Shown here in pieces: positions 7,718 to 15,128 of a DNA stretch of 47,573 nucleotides; the stretch's first letter is position 1, and each line of letters opens with the position of its first letter. The position numbers were made by a program, and so were the translations under genes. Below the pieces are notes generated by a model. That model saw only the letters and a program-made list of their open reading frames with translations. It had not been told where the DNA came from and made no database searches. The DNA is from an uncultured Eubacteriales bacterium. Lineage in GTDB: Bacteria; Bacillota; Clostridia; Peptostreptococcales; Anaerovoracaceae. The DNA lies in contig URGK01000008.1 in assembly GCA_900547295.1 (NCBI GenBank), positions 1 through 47,573 of the forward strand, read 5' to 3'.

Positions 7718-8299
7718 TCATATGTCTATTGATATCTGCTGCATATCAAGCTCGTCTTCAGGAGCCTCGCCCTCCATTGCAGCCTCTATATCCTCGATCT
7801 CCGGAAGCTCTTTTAAAGATTTGAAGCCGAAGTGTTTCAGAAATGTATCCGTTGTACCGTAGAGTATGGGTCTGCCTATTCTGTCCGACCTGCCTTTTTC
7901 CTCTACAAGCTCCTTGGCTATAAGGCCGTCTACAACCCTGTCGGCTCTGATGCCTCTGATGCTTTCGATTTCACCCTTGGTTACAGGCTGCTTATATGCG
8001 ATTATTGCAAGCACCTCCAGCGCAGACTGGGAAAGTCTTTTAACCTTGACAGGTGTGCAGAGTCTTTCTATGTATTCTGCATTATCTATATCCGTTACAA
8101 ACTGAAAGCTTTTGTTTATCTCTCTTATGCGTATGCCTCTTGCCTCCTGCTCATATTCTTCCTGCAGCTCCTTAAAGCAGTCATAGGCGTCTTTGGGGTT
8201 CATATTGAACACCTCTGCTGCAAGCTTGACATCGAGTGGCTCTCCCCATACAAACATCATAGATTCAAATGCTGATTTCATTGTTTTTTTACTTGTCAT
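7718..8299 (-). CDS. scpB: Segregation and condensation protein B
   Basis: ScpB is the winged-helix kite subunit of the SMC-ScpAB condensin that organizes and segregates the chromosome. The 193-residue protein has the expected two winged-helix domains, with the conserved stretch 'LSQSALEVLAIIAYKQPVTKGEIESIRG' region (about 98-125) and 'GRPILYGTTDTFLKHFGF' (about 141-158). The acidic C-terminus (DIEAAMEGEAPEDELD) is typical. Its start overlaps the scpA stop by 11 bases. Confidence 0.95.
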   Translation of the reverse strand: MTSKKTMKSAFESMMFVWGEPLDVKLAAEVFNMNPKDAYDCFKELQEEYEQEARGIRIREINKSFQFVTDIDNAEYIERLCTPVKVKRLSQSALEVLAIIAYKQPVTKGEIESIRGIRADRVVDGLIAKELVEEKGRSDRIGRPILYGTTDTFLKHFGFKSLKELPEIEDIEAAMEGEAPEDELDMQQISIDI

Positions 8300-9041
8300 C
8301 AGAGCCCTCCTCTAATTTTGTAATCATAATCTCTCCGTACATCTTCTGCTGATCCGCCCTGACAATCCTTGCCTTGCTCATCTCAAGCACAGATGTAAAT
8401 GCCAGAACCACATCGTATTTGTCCTCCTTGTCAACAACAAGGTCGCTGAAAGGAACTGTACGGGTATTTCTCATCCTGAACAGATTTTTTATAAATGCCA
8501 TTCTGTTTTCGGTGCTTTCACGCTCTCTTTCAATTCTGACATAATGGCGTCTGACATCTTCAACTCTTTTTTTCTTGCTGAGAAACAGATTAAAGGCATT
8601 TACAAACTGCCCTATTTCAAGGCTGAGATACTCGTCAGGCTGCTCAAGATATTCGGAAATATCCTCTTTTGGCTTCTCGTAAATATGAGAGTTCTCCTCC
8701 TCATATTCGGAGAGCATCTGCGATATCTGCTTAAATCTCTTGTACTCAAGGATTTTTTCGACCAGCTGGCTTCTCGGATCTTCTTCGGTAATCTCCTGCC
8801 CATCCTCATTTAATCTAGGAAGCAGCATCTTTGTCTTGATATCTATGAGGTTTGCGGCAAGTACCATAAATTCGCTGCCCACAGCCACATCAAGCTTCTG
8901 CATTTCCTCAAGATACGCCATATACTGATCCGTAATTTCAGAAATAGCTATATCATATATATCCACTCTGGCATTTTCAATGAGATATACAAGAAGGTCA
9001 AAGGGACCCTCAAATGTTTTCAGTTTTACTTTATAGCTCAT
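8289..9041 (-). CDS. scpA: Segregation and condensation protein A
   Basis: ScpA is the kleisin subunit that bridges the SMC heads and binds ScpB. The N-terminal SMC-neck-binding part begins 'YKVKLKTFEGPFDLLVYLIENARVDIYDIAI', diagnostic of the family. The C-terminal winged helix includes 'FSDLVVDKEDKYDVVLAFTSVLEMSKARIV'. Length 250 is normal. It has an AGAGG ribosome site and a candidate promoter at 9084-9112, and heads the scpA-scpB(-dacF) group. Confidence 0.95.
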   Translation of the reverse strand: MSYKVKLKTFEGPFDLLVYLIENARVDIYDIAISEITDQYMAYLEEMQKLDVAVGSEFMVLAANLIDIKTKMLLPRLNEDGQEITEEDPRSQLVEKILEYKRFKQISQMLSEYEEENSHIYEKPKEDISEYLEQPDEYLSLEIGQFVNAFNLFLSKKKRVEDVRRHYVRIERERESTENRMAFIKNLFRMRNTRTVPFSDLVVDKEDKYDVVLAFTSVLEMSKARIVRADQQKMYGEIMITKLEEGSDDK

Positions 9042-9083
9042 TTTTTACCTCTTGTTTCACCGGTATTCATACTCAACCCACTA

Positions 9084-9112
9084 ATTATATCAAATATCGC
9101 TTCTGATTTCAC
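9084..9112 (-). promoter_or_regulatory. Candidate promoter for scpA
   Basis: On the minus strand GTGAAA (9112-9107), 17 bases, TATAAT (9089-9084). The -35 is imperfect. It lies 43 bases upstream of the scpA ATG. Confidence 0.45.
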
Positions 9113-9149
9113 ATATTTTTTAAGGTTAAGACCGCTATATCGCTTAAAT

Positions 9150-10178
9150 TTATTCAAACAGCTTCTTAAGGTTCACGTCAAACGGCGGATATACCACGCC
9201 CTTTTCGGTGACAACAGCCGTTATATATCTGTGATCTGTCACGTCGAATGCCGGATTGTATGTTTTAATTCCGTCAGGAGCCATAGGGGTTTCATACCAC
9301 ATTCTGTATATCTCCTCCGGATTTCTCTGTTCAATTACGATATCCTCTCCTGACGGGGTGTCAAGGTCAATGGTCGATGACGGCACATACATATAGAACG
9401 GTATGCCGTATTCCTTTGCAAGTATCGCCACTCCCGATGTGCCTATCTTGTTGGCTCCGTCGCCGTTTGCCGCCATACGGTCGCAGCCTACCACAACAGC
9501 GTCTATTTTTCCCTCTTTCATAACAGAGGAAGCCATATTGTCGCATATGAGAGTTACATCTATTCCCGATTTTGAAAGCTCCCATGAGGTCAGTCTTGCG
9601 CCTTGCAGCAGAGGTCTTGTTTCATCCGCATACACCTTGAAGCTATATCCTCTTTCGTTTCCCAGATAAATCGGCGCAAGGCAGGTGCCTATGCCTGCTG
9701 TTGCCAGCGCTCCCGCATTGCAGTGTGTAAGTATGCCCATTCCGGGTTTAAGAAGCGTAAGTCCGTTTTCGCCCATTCCATGGCAGAAATCCCTGTCCTC
9801 CTCCATTATGGCAAGGGCCTCGTCAAGCAGCGCCTTCTTGATTTCGGCTAAAGCAAGATGCTTTACCTCTTCATATTTCCTGTCCATTCTGGAAAGCGCC
9901 CAGAACAGATTTACCGCTGTGGGTCTTGATGATGCCAGATAGTCCTTTGTCTGCTTAAACACATTCTCAAAATCAGACTCTGTATCTCTGACAGAAACAA
10001 ACAGTCCCAGCGCCGCGGCAACTCCTATTGCGGGAGCTCCTCTCACTTTGAGTTTGTATATGGCATCCCAGACATCCTCTTTAGCTGCAAGCTCGATGTA
10101 TATTTCCTGCCCCGGAAGCTTTGTCTGATCTAAAATCATAAGTTTATCGTCTATATAATCAACAGTATAGAAATTCAT
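9150..10178 (-). CDS. mtnA: S-methyl-5-thioribose-1-phosphate isomerase
   Basis: MtnA isomerizes methylthioribose-1-phosphate to methylthioribulose-1-phosphate in methionine salvage; related isomerases act on ribose-1,5-bisphosphate or deoxyribose analogues. The 342-residue protein (from MNFYTVDYID, ATG at 10178 with AAAAGAGG in front) has 'KVRGAPAIGVAAALG', the catalytic cysteine in 'LTHCNAGALATAG' (C153) and the catalytic aspartate in 'VGCDRMAANGD' (D233). The ORF extends nine codons further upstream, but that start has no ribosome site. No mtnK or other salvage gene adjoins it, so its pathway partner is elsewhere. Confidence 0.9.
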   Translation of the reverse strand: MNFYTVDYIDDKLMILDQTKLPGQEIYIELAAKEDVWDAIYKLKVRGAPAIGVAAALGLFVSVRDTESDFENVFKQTKDYLASSRPTAVNLFWALSRMDRKYEEVKHLALAEIKKALLDEALAIMEEDRDFCHGMGENGLTLLKPGMGILTHCNAGALATAGIGTCLAPIYLGNERGYSFKVYADETRPLLQGARLTSWELSKSGIDVTLICDNMASSVMKEGKIDAVVVGCDRMAANGDGANKIGTSGVAILAKEYGIPFYMYVPSSTIDLDTPSGEDIVIEQRNPEEIYRMWYETPMAPDGIKTYNPAFDVTDHRYITAVVTEKGVVYPPFDVNLKKLFE

Positions 10179-10252
10179 ATTGACCTCTTTTCTTAACAGT
10201 TTCAAACATTGCTATTCAATTATACATTTTTTACGGTCAGAAATAAAGGAAT

Positions 10253-10280
10253 TTGAAACAATATTCTCATATGATATAAT
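10253..10280 (+). promoter_or_regulatory. Sigma-A promoter for the threonine aldolase gene
   Basis: TTGAAA (10253-10258), 16 bases, TATAAT (10275-10280). Transcription would start near 10287, about 25 bases upstream of the ATG at 10312, leaving room for the AAAGGAG site. This rules out the longer reading from 10180. Confidence 0.75.
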
Positions 10281-10311
10281 TAGAGGCAGATTAAACAAAA
10301 GGAGTTTTCTT

Positions 10312-11340
10312 ATGATATATTTTAAATCCGATTACACACTGGGAGCCTGCCCTGAGGTTTTCAGGGCTATGGCTGATATAAATATGGTGCACACTCCCGG
10401 CTACGGAGAGGATAAATTCTGCGACGAGGCTGCCGGTATAATTAAAAAGGAAATCGGCAGAAGCGATGCGGCAGTTCATCTGCTGGTGGGAGGAACACAG
10501 GTCAACCTCACAGCCATCTCAGCATTTTTAAGACCTCACGAGGCTGCCATTGCCGCATACACAGGACACATCAATGTTCACGAAACAGGAGCCATAGAGT
10601 CTACCGGCCACAAGGTAATAGCTGTGCCGTCAGCAGACGGTCTTGTTTCCCCTGCCGAAATCGAGAAAGTTATAAAATCGCACACAGATGAGCATATGGT
10701 AAAGCCGCGTCTTGTGTATATTTCTCAAAGCACTGAGCTCGGTACTGTCTACACAAAGAAGCAGCTTACAGAGCTTAGGGAAATCTGCGACAGATATAAT
10801 CTGTATATGTATATGGACGGCGCCAGACTGGGCTGCGGTCTTATGGCTAAGTCCTGCGACCTGACACTTGAGGATATCGCACAGCTTACCGATGCTTTTT
10901 ACATAGGCGGTACTAAAAACGGAGCGATGTTCGGAGAGGCTCTTGTAATATTAAATGATGCTCTTAAAAGTGATTTCAGATATCATATCAAGCAGAAAGG
11001 CGGCATGCTTGCAAAGGGCAGATTTTTAGGCGTGCAGTTTGCCGCTCTGTTCAAAGACAATCTGTATTTCAGACTGGCCGAAAACGCCAACAGAACTGCT
11101 CAAAAGCTGTCTGAGGGATTAAAGACTGCGGGTATTCCGCTCTTTATCGACTCGCCTACAAATCAGATATTCCCTGTGCTTGATAACAATATGATTAAGG
11201 GGCTTGAAAAGGAATTTGCCTTTGAGATGTGGGAGCCCATTGATGGCACTAAGGCTGCGGTAAGATTTGTAACATCATGGGCTACATCAGATGAAGAAGT
11301 TGATGCTCTTATTAAAGCCGTAAACAGCCTTGTGAAATAA
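10312..11340 (+). CDS. Low-specificity threonine aldolase family protein (PLP)
   Basis: This fold-type I PLP enzyme of the threonine aldolase/beta-eliminating lyase family probably cleaves threonine or allo-threonine to glycine and acetaldehyde. The 342-residue protein has 'YMDGARLGCGL' (D169 and R172 of the DGAR motif contact PLP) and the Schiff-base lysine K202 in 'YIGGTKNGAMFGEA'. The start at MIYFKSDYTL is chosen because AAAGGAG precedes it and the upstream frame contains the promoter. The gene lies directly before a glycine riboswitch and a TRIC-family channel gene, consistent with a role in making glycine. Other beta-hydroxy amino acids are possible substrates. Confidence 0.85.
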   Translation: MIYFKSDYTLGACPEVFRAMADINMVHTPGYGEDKFCDEAAGIIKKEIGRSDAAVHLLVGGTQVNLTAISAFLRPHEAAIAAYTGHINVHETGAIESTGHKVIAVPSADGLVSPAEIEKVIKSHTDEHMVKPRLVYISQSTELGTVYTKKQLTELREICDRYNLYMYMDGARLGCGLMAKSCDLTLEDIAQLTDAFYIGGTKNGAMFGEALVILNDALKSDFRYHIKQKGGMLAKGRFLGVQFAALFKDNLYFRLAENANRTAQKLSEGLKTAGIPLFIDSPTNQIFPVLDNNMIKGLEKEFAFEMWEPIDGTKAAVRFVTSWATSDEEVDALIKAVNSLVK

Positions 11341-11344
11341 GGGC

Positions 11345-11373
11345 TTGCCTGTTTTTAAAACAGATGATAAAAT
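11345..11373 (+). promoter_or_regulatory. Promoter of the glycine-riboswitch transcript
   Basis: TTGCCT (11345-11350), 17 bases, TAAAAT (11368-11373). The predicted start near 11380 lies just upstream of the first aptamer, so the riboswitch-TRIC unit can be transcribed separately from the aldolase gene. Confidence 0.55.
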
Positions 11374-11392
11374 AGCTTCAGGAATGACGAAT

Positions 11393-11515
11393 TCGGGAGA
11401 GAGCTTTTTAGAGCCGCCGAAGGTGTAATACTCTCAGGCAAAAGGACCGTATTCCGACCGGCTCTGGAAAGCGCAGTCACCGACGAAGTAACTCTTTCAG
11501 GTAAACAGACAGAGA
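11393..11515 (+). ncRNA. Tandem glycine riboswitch
   Basis: Two consecutive aptamers are visible. The first runs from GGGAGAGAGC through GCCGCCGAAGG to CTCTCAGGCAAAAGGACC; the second from CTGGAAAGCGCAGTC through ACCGACGAAG to CTTTCAGGTAAACAGACAGAG. These match the conserved cores and the short linker of the double glycine riboswitch class. The element is followed at once by a hairpin terminator whose 5' arm begins in the end of aptamer 2, so glycine binding probably prevents termination (ON switch). The controlled gene is the TRIC-family channel. Confidence 0.93.
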
Positions 11516-11545
11516 AGATTAAATTTTAATCCTCTCTGTTTTTTA
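11509..11545 (+). terminator. Riboswitch expression-platform terminator
   Basis: ACAGAGAAGATTAAA pairs with TTAATCCTCTCTGT and is followed by TTTTTT. The left arm overlaps the last paired bases of the second glycine aptamer, giving mutually exclusive structures. Confidence 0.8.
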
Positions 11546-11570
11546 ATGCCCGAAAGGAGATAATATTTTT

Positions 11571-12185
11571 ATGGACATTTTCATTCTTATTCTTGAGCTT
11601 ATAGGAGCTGCCGCTTTTGCAGTATCAGGTGCCCTTACCGGCATCAGAAAAAACATGGATATTTTTGGAGTATGTATATTAGGCCTCAGTGTAGCTGTAG
11701 GAGGCGGCGTCCTGAGGGATATAATTCTGGGGGCTACGCCGCCTGCAATGTTTCAGAACCCTATCTATGCAATAACAGCTATAATAACCTGCTTCATAAT
11801 ATTTATCCCTGCTGTCAGGAATTTTGTTTCACGAAGCAGTATCCTGATGCTTGTTACAGACTCTATCGGTCTTGGCATATTTACAGTTTCAGGCGCCATG
11901 AGAGCCTTTGAGACAACTCCTGACGCGGGACTGTTCCTGCCTGTATTTGTAGGCGTTGTAACTGGTGTAGGCGGAGGGCTTTTGAAGGATATAATGGCTG
12001 GAAACACCCCCGATATATTTGTAAAGCATATCTATGCTACAGCCTCTATTGCCGGCGCTGTTTTGTTTTGCCTGCTCAGACTATTTGCCGGCAGGTATAT
12101 AGCCATGCTGGCTGCAACAGGCTTCATTATAGCTGTAAGACTCCTTGCTTCACACTTTGAATGGAGTCTGCCGAGGCTATCCTAG
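11571..12185 (+). CDS. TRIC/UPF0126 family membrane protein (YadS-like), glycine-regulated
   Basis: This 204-residue protein has about seven hydrophobic segments arranged as an internal duplication. The two copies carry the family signatures 'AVGGGVLRDIILGATPPAMF' (about 42-61) and 'GVGGGLLKDIMAGNTP' (about 129-144). Bacterial TRIC/UPF0126 proteins have been crystallized as trimeric cation channels. Their frequent placement behind glycine riboswitches, as here, suggests that some export or import glycine. The start ATG follows AAAGGAG. The gene is monocistronic, bounded by the riboswitch terminator upstream and a hairpin at 12198-12232. Confidence 0.9.
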   Translation: MDIFILILELIGAAAFAVSGALTGIRKNMDIFGVCILGLSVAVGGGVLRDIILGATPPAMFQNPIYAITAIITCFIIFIPAVRNFVSRSSILMLVTDSIGLGIFTVSGAMRAFETTPDAGLFLPVFVGVVTGVGGGLLKDIMAGNTPDIFVKHIYATASIAGAVLFCLLRLFAGRYIAMLAATGFIIAVRLLASHFEWSLPRLS

Positions 12186-12197
12186 CACTCGTACTAA

Positions 12198-12234
12198 AAT
12201 CCCCTCAGGTCAACAGTTTCCTGAGGGGGTTTAT
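12198..12234. terminator. Bidirectional terminator between convergent genes
   Basis: CCCCTCAGG and CCTGAGGGG form a 9-bp GC-rich stem with a 10-base loop, flanked by AAAAT on the left and GTTTAT on the right. It lies between the TRIC gene (stop 12185) and the convergent esterase gene (stop 12250) and can serve both. Confidence 0.7.
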
Positions 12235-12249
12235 GTATGCGCCGTCTAG

Positions 12250-13866
12250 TTATAGAATATCCGCATCTACTTTTGTAACCAGTTTTCTTACTTCACTGTA
12301 TGGATCTGCCTGCATAGTCCACCCATCAAGAGTTATCATCATAGTCTCCCTTGCTTTTGAATCATATGCAGTCCATTCTGCTTCTGATATTGATGGATTA
12401 CCTGCTGTCGCAAAGCTTGCCCATGCGCTATGCGCTTTTTGTGCAGTGGCCTTGTCAGGATTATCTCCGCAATAAATAGTATCCTGCAGATTGTTAAATA
12501 CATACGCAAGCTCTATTGCATGACAAGCGCTCTTGTAATATTCTTCTGATGTAGAAGGTACGTCCCAATAATACATGTAGGTCTCGCCTCCGAAATCAGA
12601 AAATATATCCGCAATTTCTGTATGATATAGTCTCCATGTTTCTGTAATAAACGATGATTTAATAAGTGCATCTTTTACATTTTCATCTTTGGCATATTCT
12701 TCTGCTATATCCTTGCTTTGTATTTCATAGAATTTATCCATGGCGTCCTTGTTATCACCATAATATGCTTCCCAGATTTCGTCCATGCCTGCTTTCCAGT
12801 TTTCAAACTTTTCGTCGTTTGTTTCACCATCAGAATCTGTCATAAAATAATTCCATTCGTCGCCATTAGCTCCAAGCATAAGCTTGACGCCTCTGTCTGC
12901 TGCACTTTGAAACGCAGCTTCTAAATCTTCTTCATATGGGATAACCACTCCATCAGAATATGAACCGCAGGAATAATCGCCAAGGCCATATTCGTCATCT
13001 AGCGCAAGCAGCTCCTCTGTAGTCAGGGCGTTTAATTCGTCCATATTTTTGCAGCCGGAGGCCTCCATAATCACATCAGCAAATTCCTGCGCCTCTGCAG
13101 TGCCCTCTGATTTTGGAGAAACAGTAAGCCCACCGCTCTGTATTATAACCTTATTAAAAAGCCCCTCTGACATAGGCGATACTAAAAGATCTGCTGTTGA
13201 CATACCTCCTGCTGATTCACCGAATATTGTTACATTACCTGCATCTCCGCCAAACTGCTCGATATTTTTTTGTACCCATTCAAGCGCACACAGGTGATCT
13301 CTTATTCCAAGGTTTAAGTCTGTATACTCCTCGCCGCCTGGAATCTGTGTAAAATCAGCCCATGACATCATACCAAGCCTATAGTTTGCCGTTACAAGAA
13401 TAACCTCAGGGTGAGCTTTAACAAAATTCTCACCATTATACATAGGGTCAGCAGTTCCTCCCCAAGCGTGTGATCCGCCATGGAACCAAACCATTACAGC
13501 TTTTGGCTCATCTGAGGCTTCTTCTGATTTCCATATGTTGAGTGTAAGACAATCCTCGCTTTTTTCTTCATATGATGCCGGCTCTGTCGGCCATTCATAC
13601 TGCAATGCAGTATATCCGAAATCATCACAGATGATTTCTTCGTCACTGTCTGCTGCAGGTACAGGAGCCTTCCATCTCAACTCTCCTACCGGCGCCTCAG
13701 CATAAGGAACTCCCAAAAACGATATTATCCCCTCCTCTGCCTGACCTACCATCATGCCGTTATTGCAGCTTACTTTTAACGGGTCATCGGTTTTATCTCC
13801 GCAGCCTGCCAGCGCAAAACAGCAAACAGCCAATATGCAGATAAACAATAAGCTTCTTTTTTTCAT
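12250..13866 (-). CDS. Carboxylesterase type B, lipoprotein
   Basis: This is an alpha/beta hydrolase of the carboxylesterase/cholinesterase family, anchored outside the cell by a lipobox (LAGC, C22) after a signal peptide. Visible parts are the family signature 'EDCLTLNIW' (104-112), the oxyanion-hole 'HGG' (129-131), the nucleophile elbow 'FGESAGG' (S218) and the catalytic-histidine region 'ACHAIELAYVFNN' (about 450). The 538 residues are normal for the family. It has an AAGGAGG ribosome site. Its substrate is unknown; these enzymes cleave short acyl or aryl esters. It is divergent from a membrane LuxR regulator, which may control it. Confidence 0.9.
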   Translation of the reverse strand: MKKRSLLFICILAVCCFALAGCGDKTDDPLKVSCNNGMMVGQAEEGIISFLGVPYAEAPVGELRWKAPVPAADSDEEIICDDFGYTALQYEWPTEPASYEEKSEDCLTLNIWKSEEASDEPKAVMVWFHGGSHAWGGTADPMYNGENFVKAHPEVILVTANYRLGMMSWADFTQIPGGEEYTDLNLGIRDHLCALEWVQKNIEQFGGDAGNVTIFGESAGGMSTADLLVSPMSEGLFNKVIIQSGGLTVSPKSEGTAEAQEFADVIMEASGCKNMDELNALTTEELLALDDEYGLGDYSCGSYSDGVVIPYEEDLEAAFQSAADRGVKLMLGANGDEWNYFMTDSDGETNDEKFENWKAGMDEIWEAYYGDNKDAMDKFYEIQSKDIAEEYAKDENVKDALIKSSFITETWRLYHTEIADIFSDFGGETYMYYWDVPSTSEEYYKSACHAIELAYVFNNLQDTIYCGDNPDKATAQKAHSAWASFATAGNPSISEAEWTAYDSKARETMMITLDGWTMQADPYSEVRKLVTKVDADIL

Positions 13867-13945
13867 TTTTTCCTCCTTGTAAATATACTAGTTTCAAATA
13901 CGACAACGAATTATCACAATATTAATAAAATTCATCATTTTTGGC

Positions 13946-13968
13946 TATCACCCGTTCGGGCGATTTTT
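13946..13968 (+). terminator. Small hairpin with T-run upstream of the LuxR gene
   Basis: ATC-A-CCCG-TT-CGGG-C-GAT followed by TTTTTG. It lies between two divergent genes, so it is not at the end of either. It may be an attenuator in the leader of the LuxR gene or a leftover terminator. Confidence 0.4.
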
Positions 13969-14070
13969 GTTAATCCCATATTTTAAACGCATTTCTTTAG
14001 CTAAAACTCATTGTCAGAAAATAATATGTATTATATAATCTATGTGATTTCTAATTTAAGGAGTTTTGGT

Positions 14071-15066
14071 ATGTATATTTACAATGTGCTGCTTCAATAT
14101 CTGCTTACTGCAATCAGCGGCCTAATCTGCCTCGTACTGCTCCTGGTTCAAGGCAGAGATAAATTCATAAACAAAAAGATATATATGACTACTCTGATTT
14201 TTGTCTCCAATACAGCATTTATCGGACTTCTTTTGTGTGCCTTTTACTCTCAGGAGGTACTTTTTAATCACTATAATGTTAAAGTATTCTTTAGGGCTGC
14301 CGACTATTTTTCATACGGTATGCTTTTGTTTTCCTGGCTAAATATGTTGTTTCATATGCGCGACAACACCTTGAATATATCCGGCTGTGCAGATAAAAAT
14401 ATTTTTACTGCAGGCAAGATATTTGCAGCTGCAGGCACCGCAGTCTTAGTGCTGATTGCGACGCTGCTTATGGATTCCTCTTATTATCTTACCAGTACAT
14501 CTGCACAGAATTTCTATTCGTGTACAGAAATCCTGTTTGCTGCTGTTTCATGCGTTTTAATCATCATATGCGGCTTTAAATCAATATCTAAAGGCGCATC
14601 TTCACTAACACAGAGCTCAATCATATTTATTTCTGTTGTGCTGATTATCTATTACCTATATCAGATAAGGTTTTCTTATTCAATCGGCACAATTGAAACT
14701 CTCACATGGGGCAGAGAGTCTCATGATGTTTCAGGCTGGATACTTTTTATCCTGAATTGTGGTGTATGCTATTTTATATACAAAAAGGATTTTTGCCATA
14801 TTCCTTCATCTACAGACAGCGGCATTGCCCATACTGCTACACCTGCCGAGCTTATTGATGCTGCTGGCAAGCATTATGGACTGACCAAAAGAGAGCGTGA
14901 AATCACAGGACTGGTCTATGACGGGTTTTCTAATAATGATATTGCGGATTACCTTTGTATTTCTTTGAATACTGTCAAAAGCCATATGCGCAACATATTC
15001 TATAAGCTTGATGTTTCTTCAAGAATAGAGCTCATACATATAATTAATAATCAGATTAATAATTAA
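14071..15066 (+). CDS. Membrane-anchored LuxR-type transcriptional regulator
   Basis: The N-terminal about 250 residues form six or seven hydrophobic segments ('LLQYLLTAISGLICLVLLLVQ', 'TAVLVLIATLLM', 'CVLIIICGF' and others). The C-terminus is a LuxR/GerE helix-turn-helix, 'LTKREREITGLVYDGFSNND' continuing to 'NTVKSHMRNIFYKLDVSSR'. The start is the ATG at 14071, which has TAAGGAG seven bases upstream; an earlier TTG at 14011 lacks such a site. 331 residues. This architecture suggests a sensor that binds DNA while in the membrane. The divergent carboxylesterase lipoprotein gene is the natural candidate target. Confidence 0.8.
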   Translation: MYIYNVLLQYLLTAISGLICLVLLLVQGRDKFINKKIYMTTLIFVSNTAFIGLLLCAFYSQEVLFNHYNVKVFFRAADYFSYGMLLFSWLNMLFHMRDNTLNISGCADKNIFTAGKIFAAAGTAVLVLIATLLMDSSYYLTSTSAQNFYSCTEILFAAVSCVLIIICGFKSISKGASSLTQSSIIFISVVLIIYYLYQIRFSYSIGTIETLTWGRESHDVSGWILFILNCGVCYFIYKKDFCHIPSSTDSGIAHTATPAELIDAAGKHYGLTKREREITGLVYDGFSNNDIADYLCISLNTVKSHMRNIFYKLDVSSRIELIHIINNQINN

Positions 15067-15078
15067 CTTTTGTTCATT

Positions 15079-15114
15079 AAAAATACTGCCGTACAAATGT
15101 ACAGCAGTATTTTT
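15079..15114. terminator. Bidirectional terminator (LuxR gene and aminotransferase copy 1)
   Basis: AAAAATACTGC-CGTACA-AATG-TGTAC-AGCAGTATTTTT type stem with A-rich and T-rich flanks on both sides. It lies between the two convergent stops at 15066 and 15129. Confidence 0.8.
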
Positions 15115-15128
15115 GTGTGTTATTTAAA

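Noticed and set aside
11345..11373. CTGTTTTTAAAACAG after the aldolase gene as a terminator
   Set aside because: The stem is purely A/T apart from two pairs and has no following T-run; the bases fit better as the spacer of a promoter for the riboswitch transcript.
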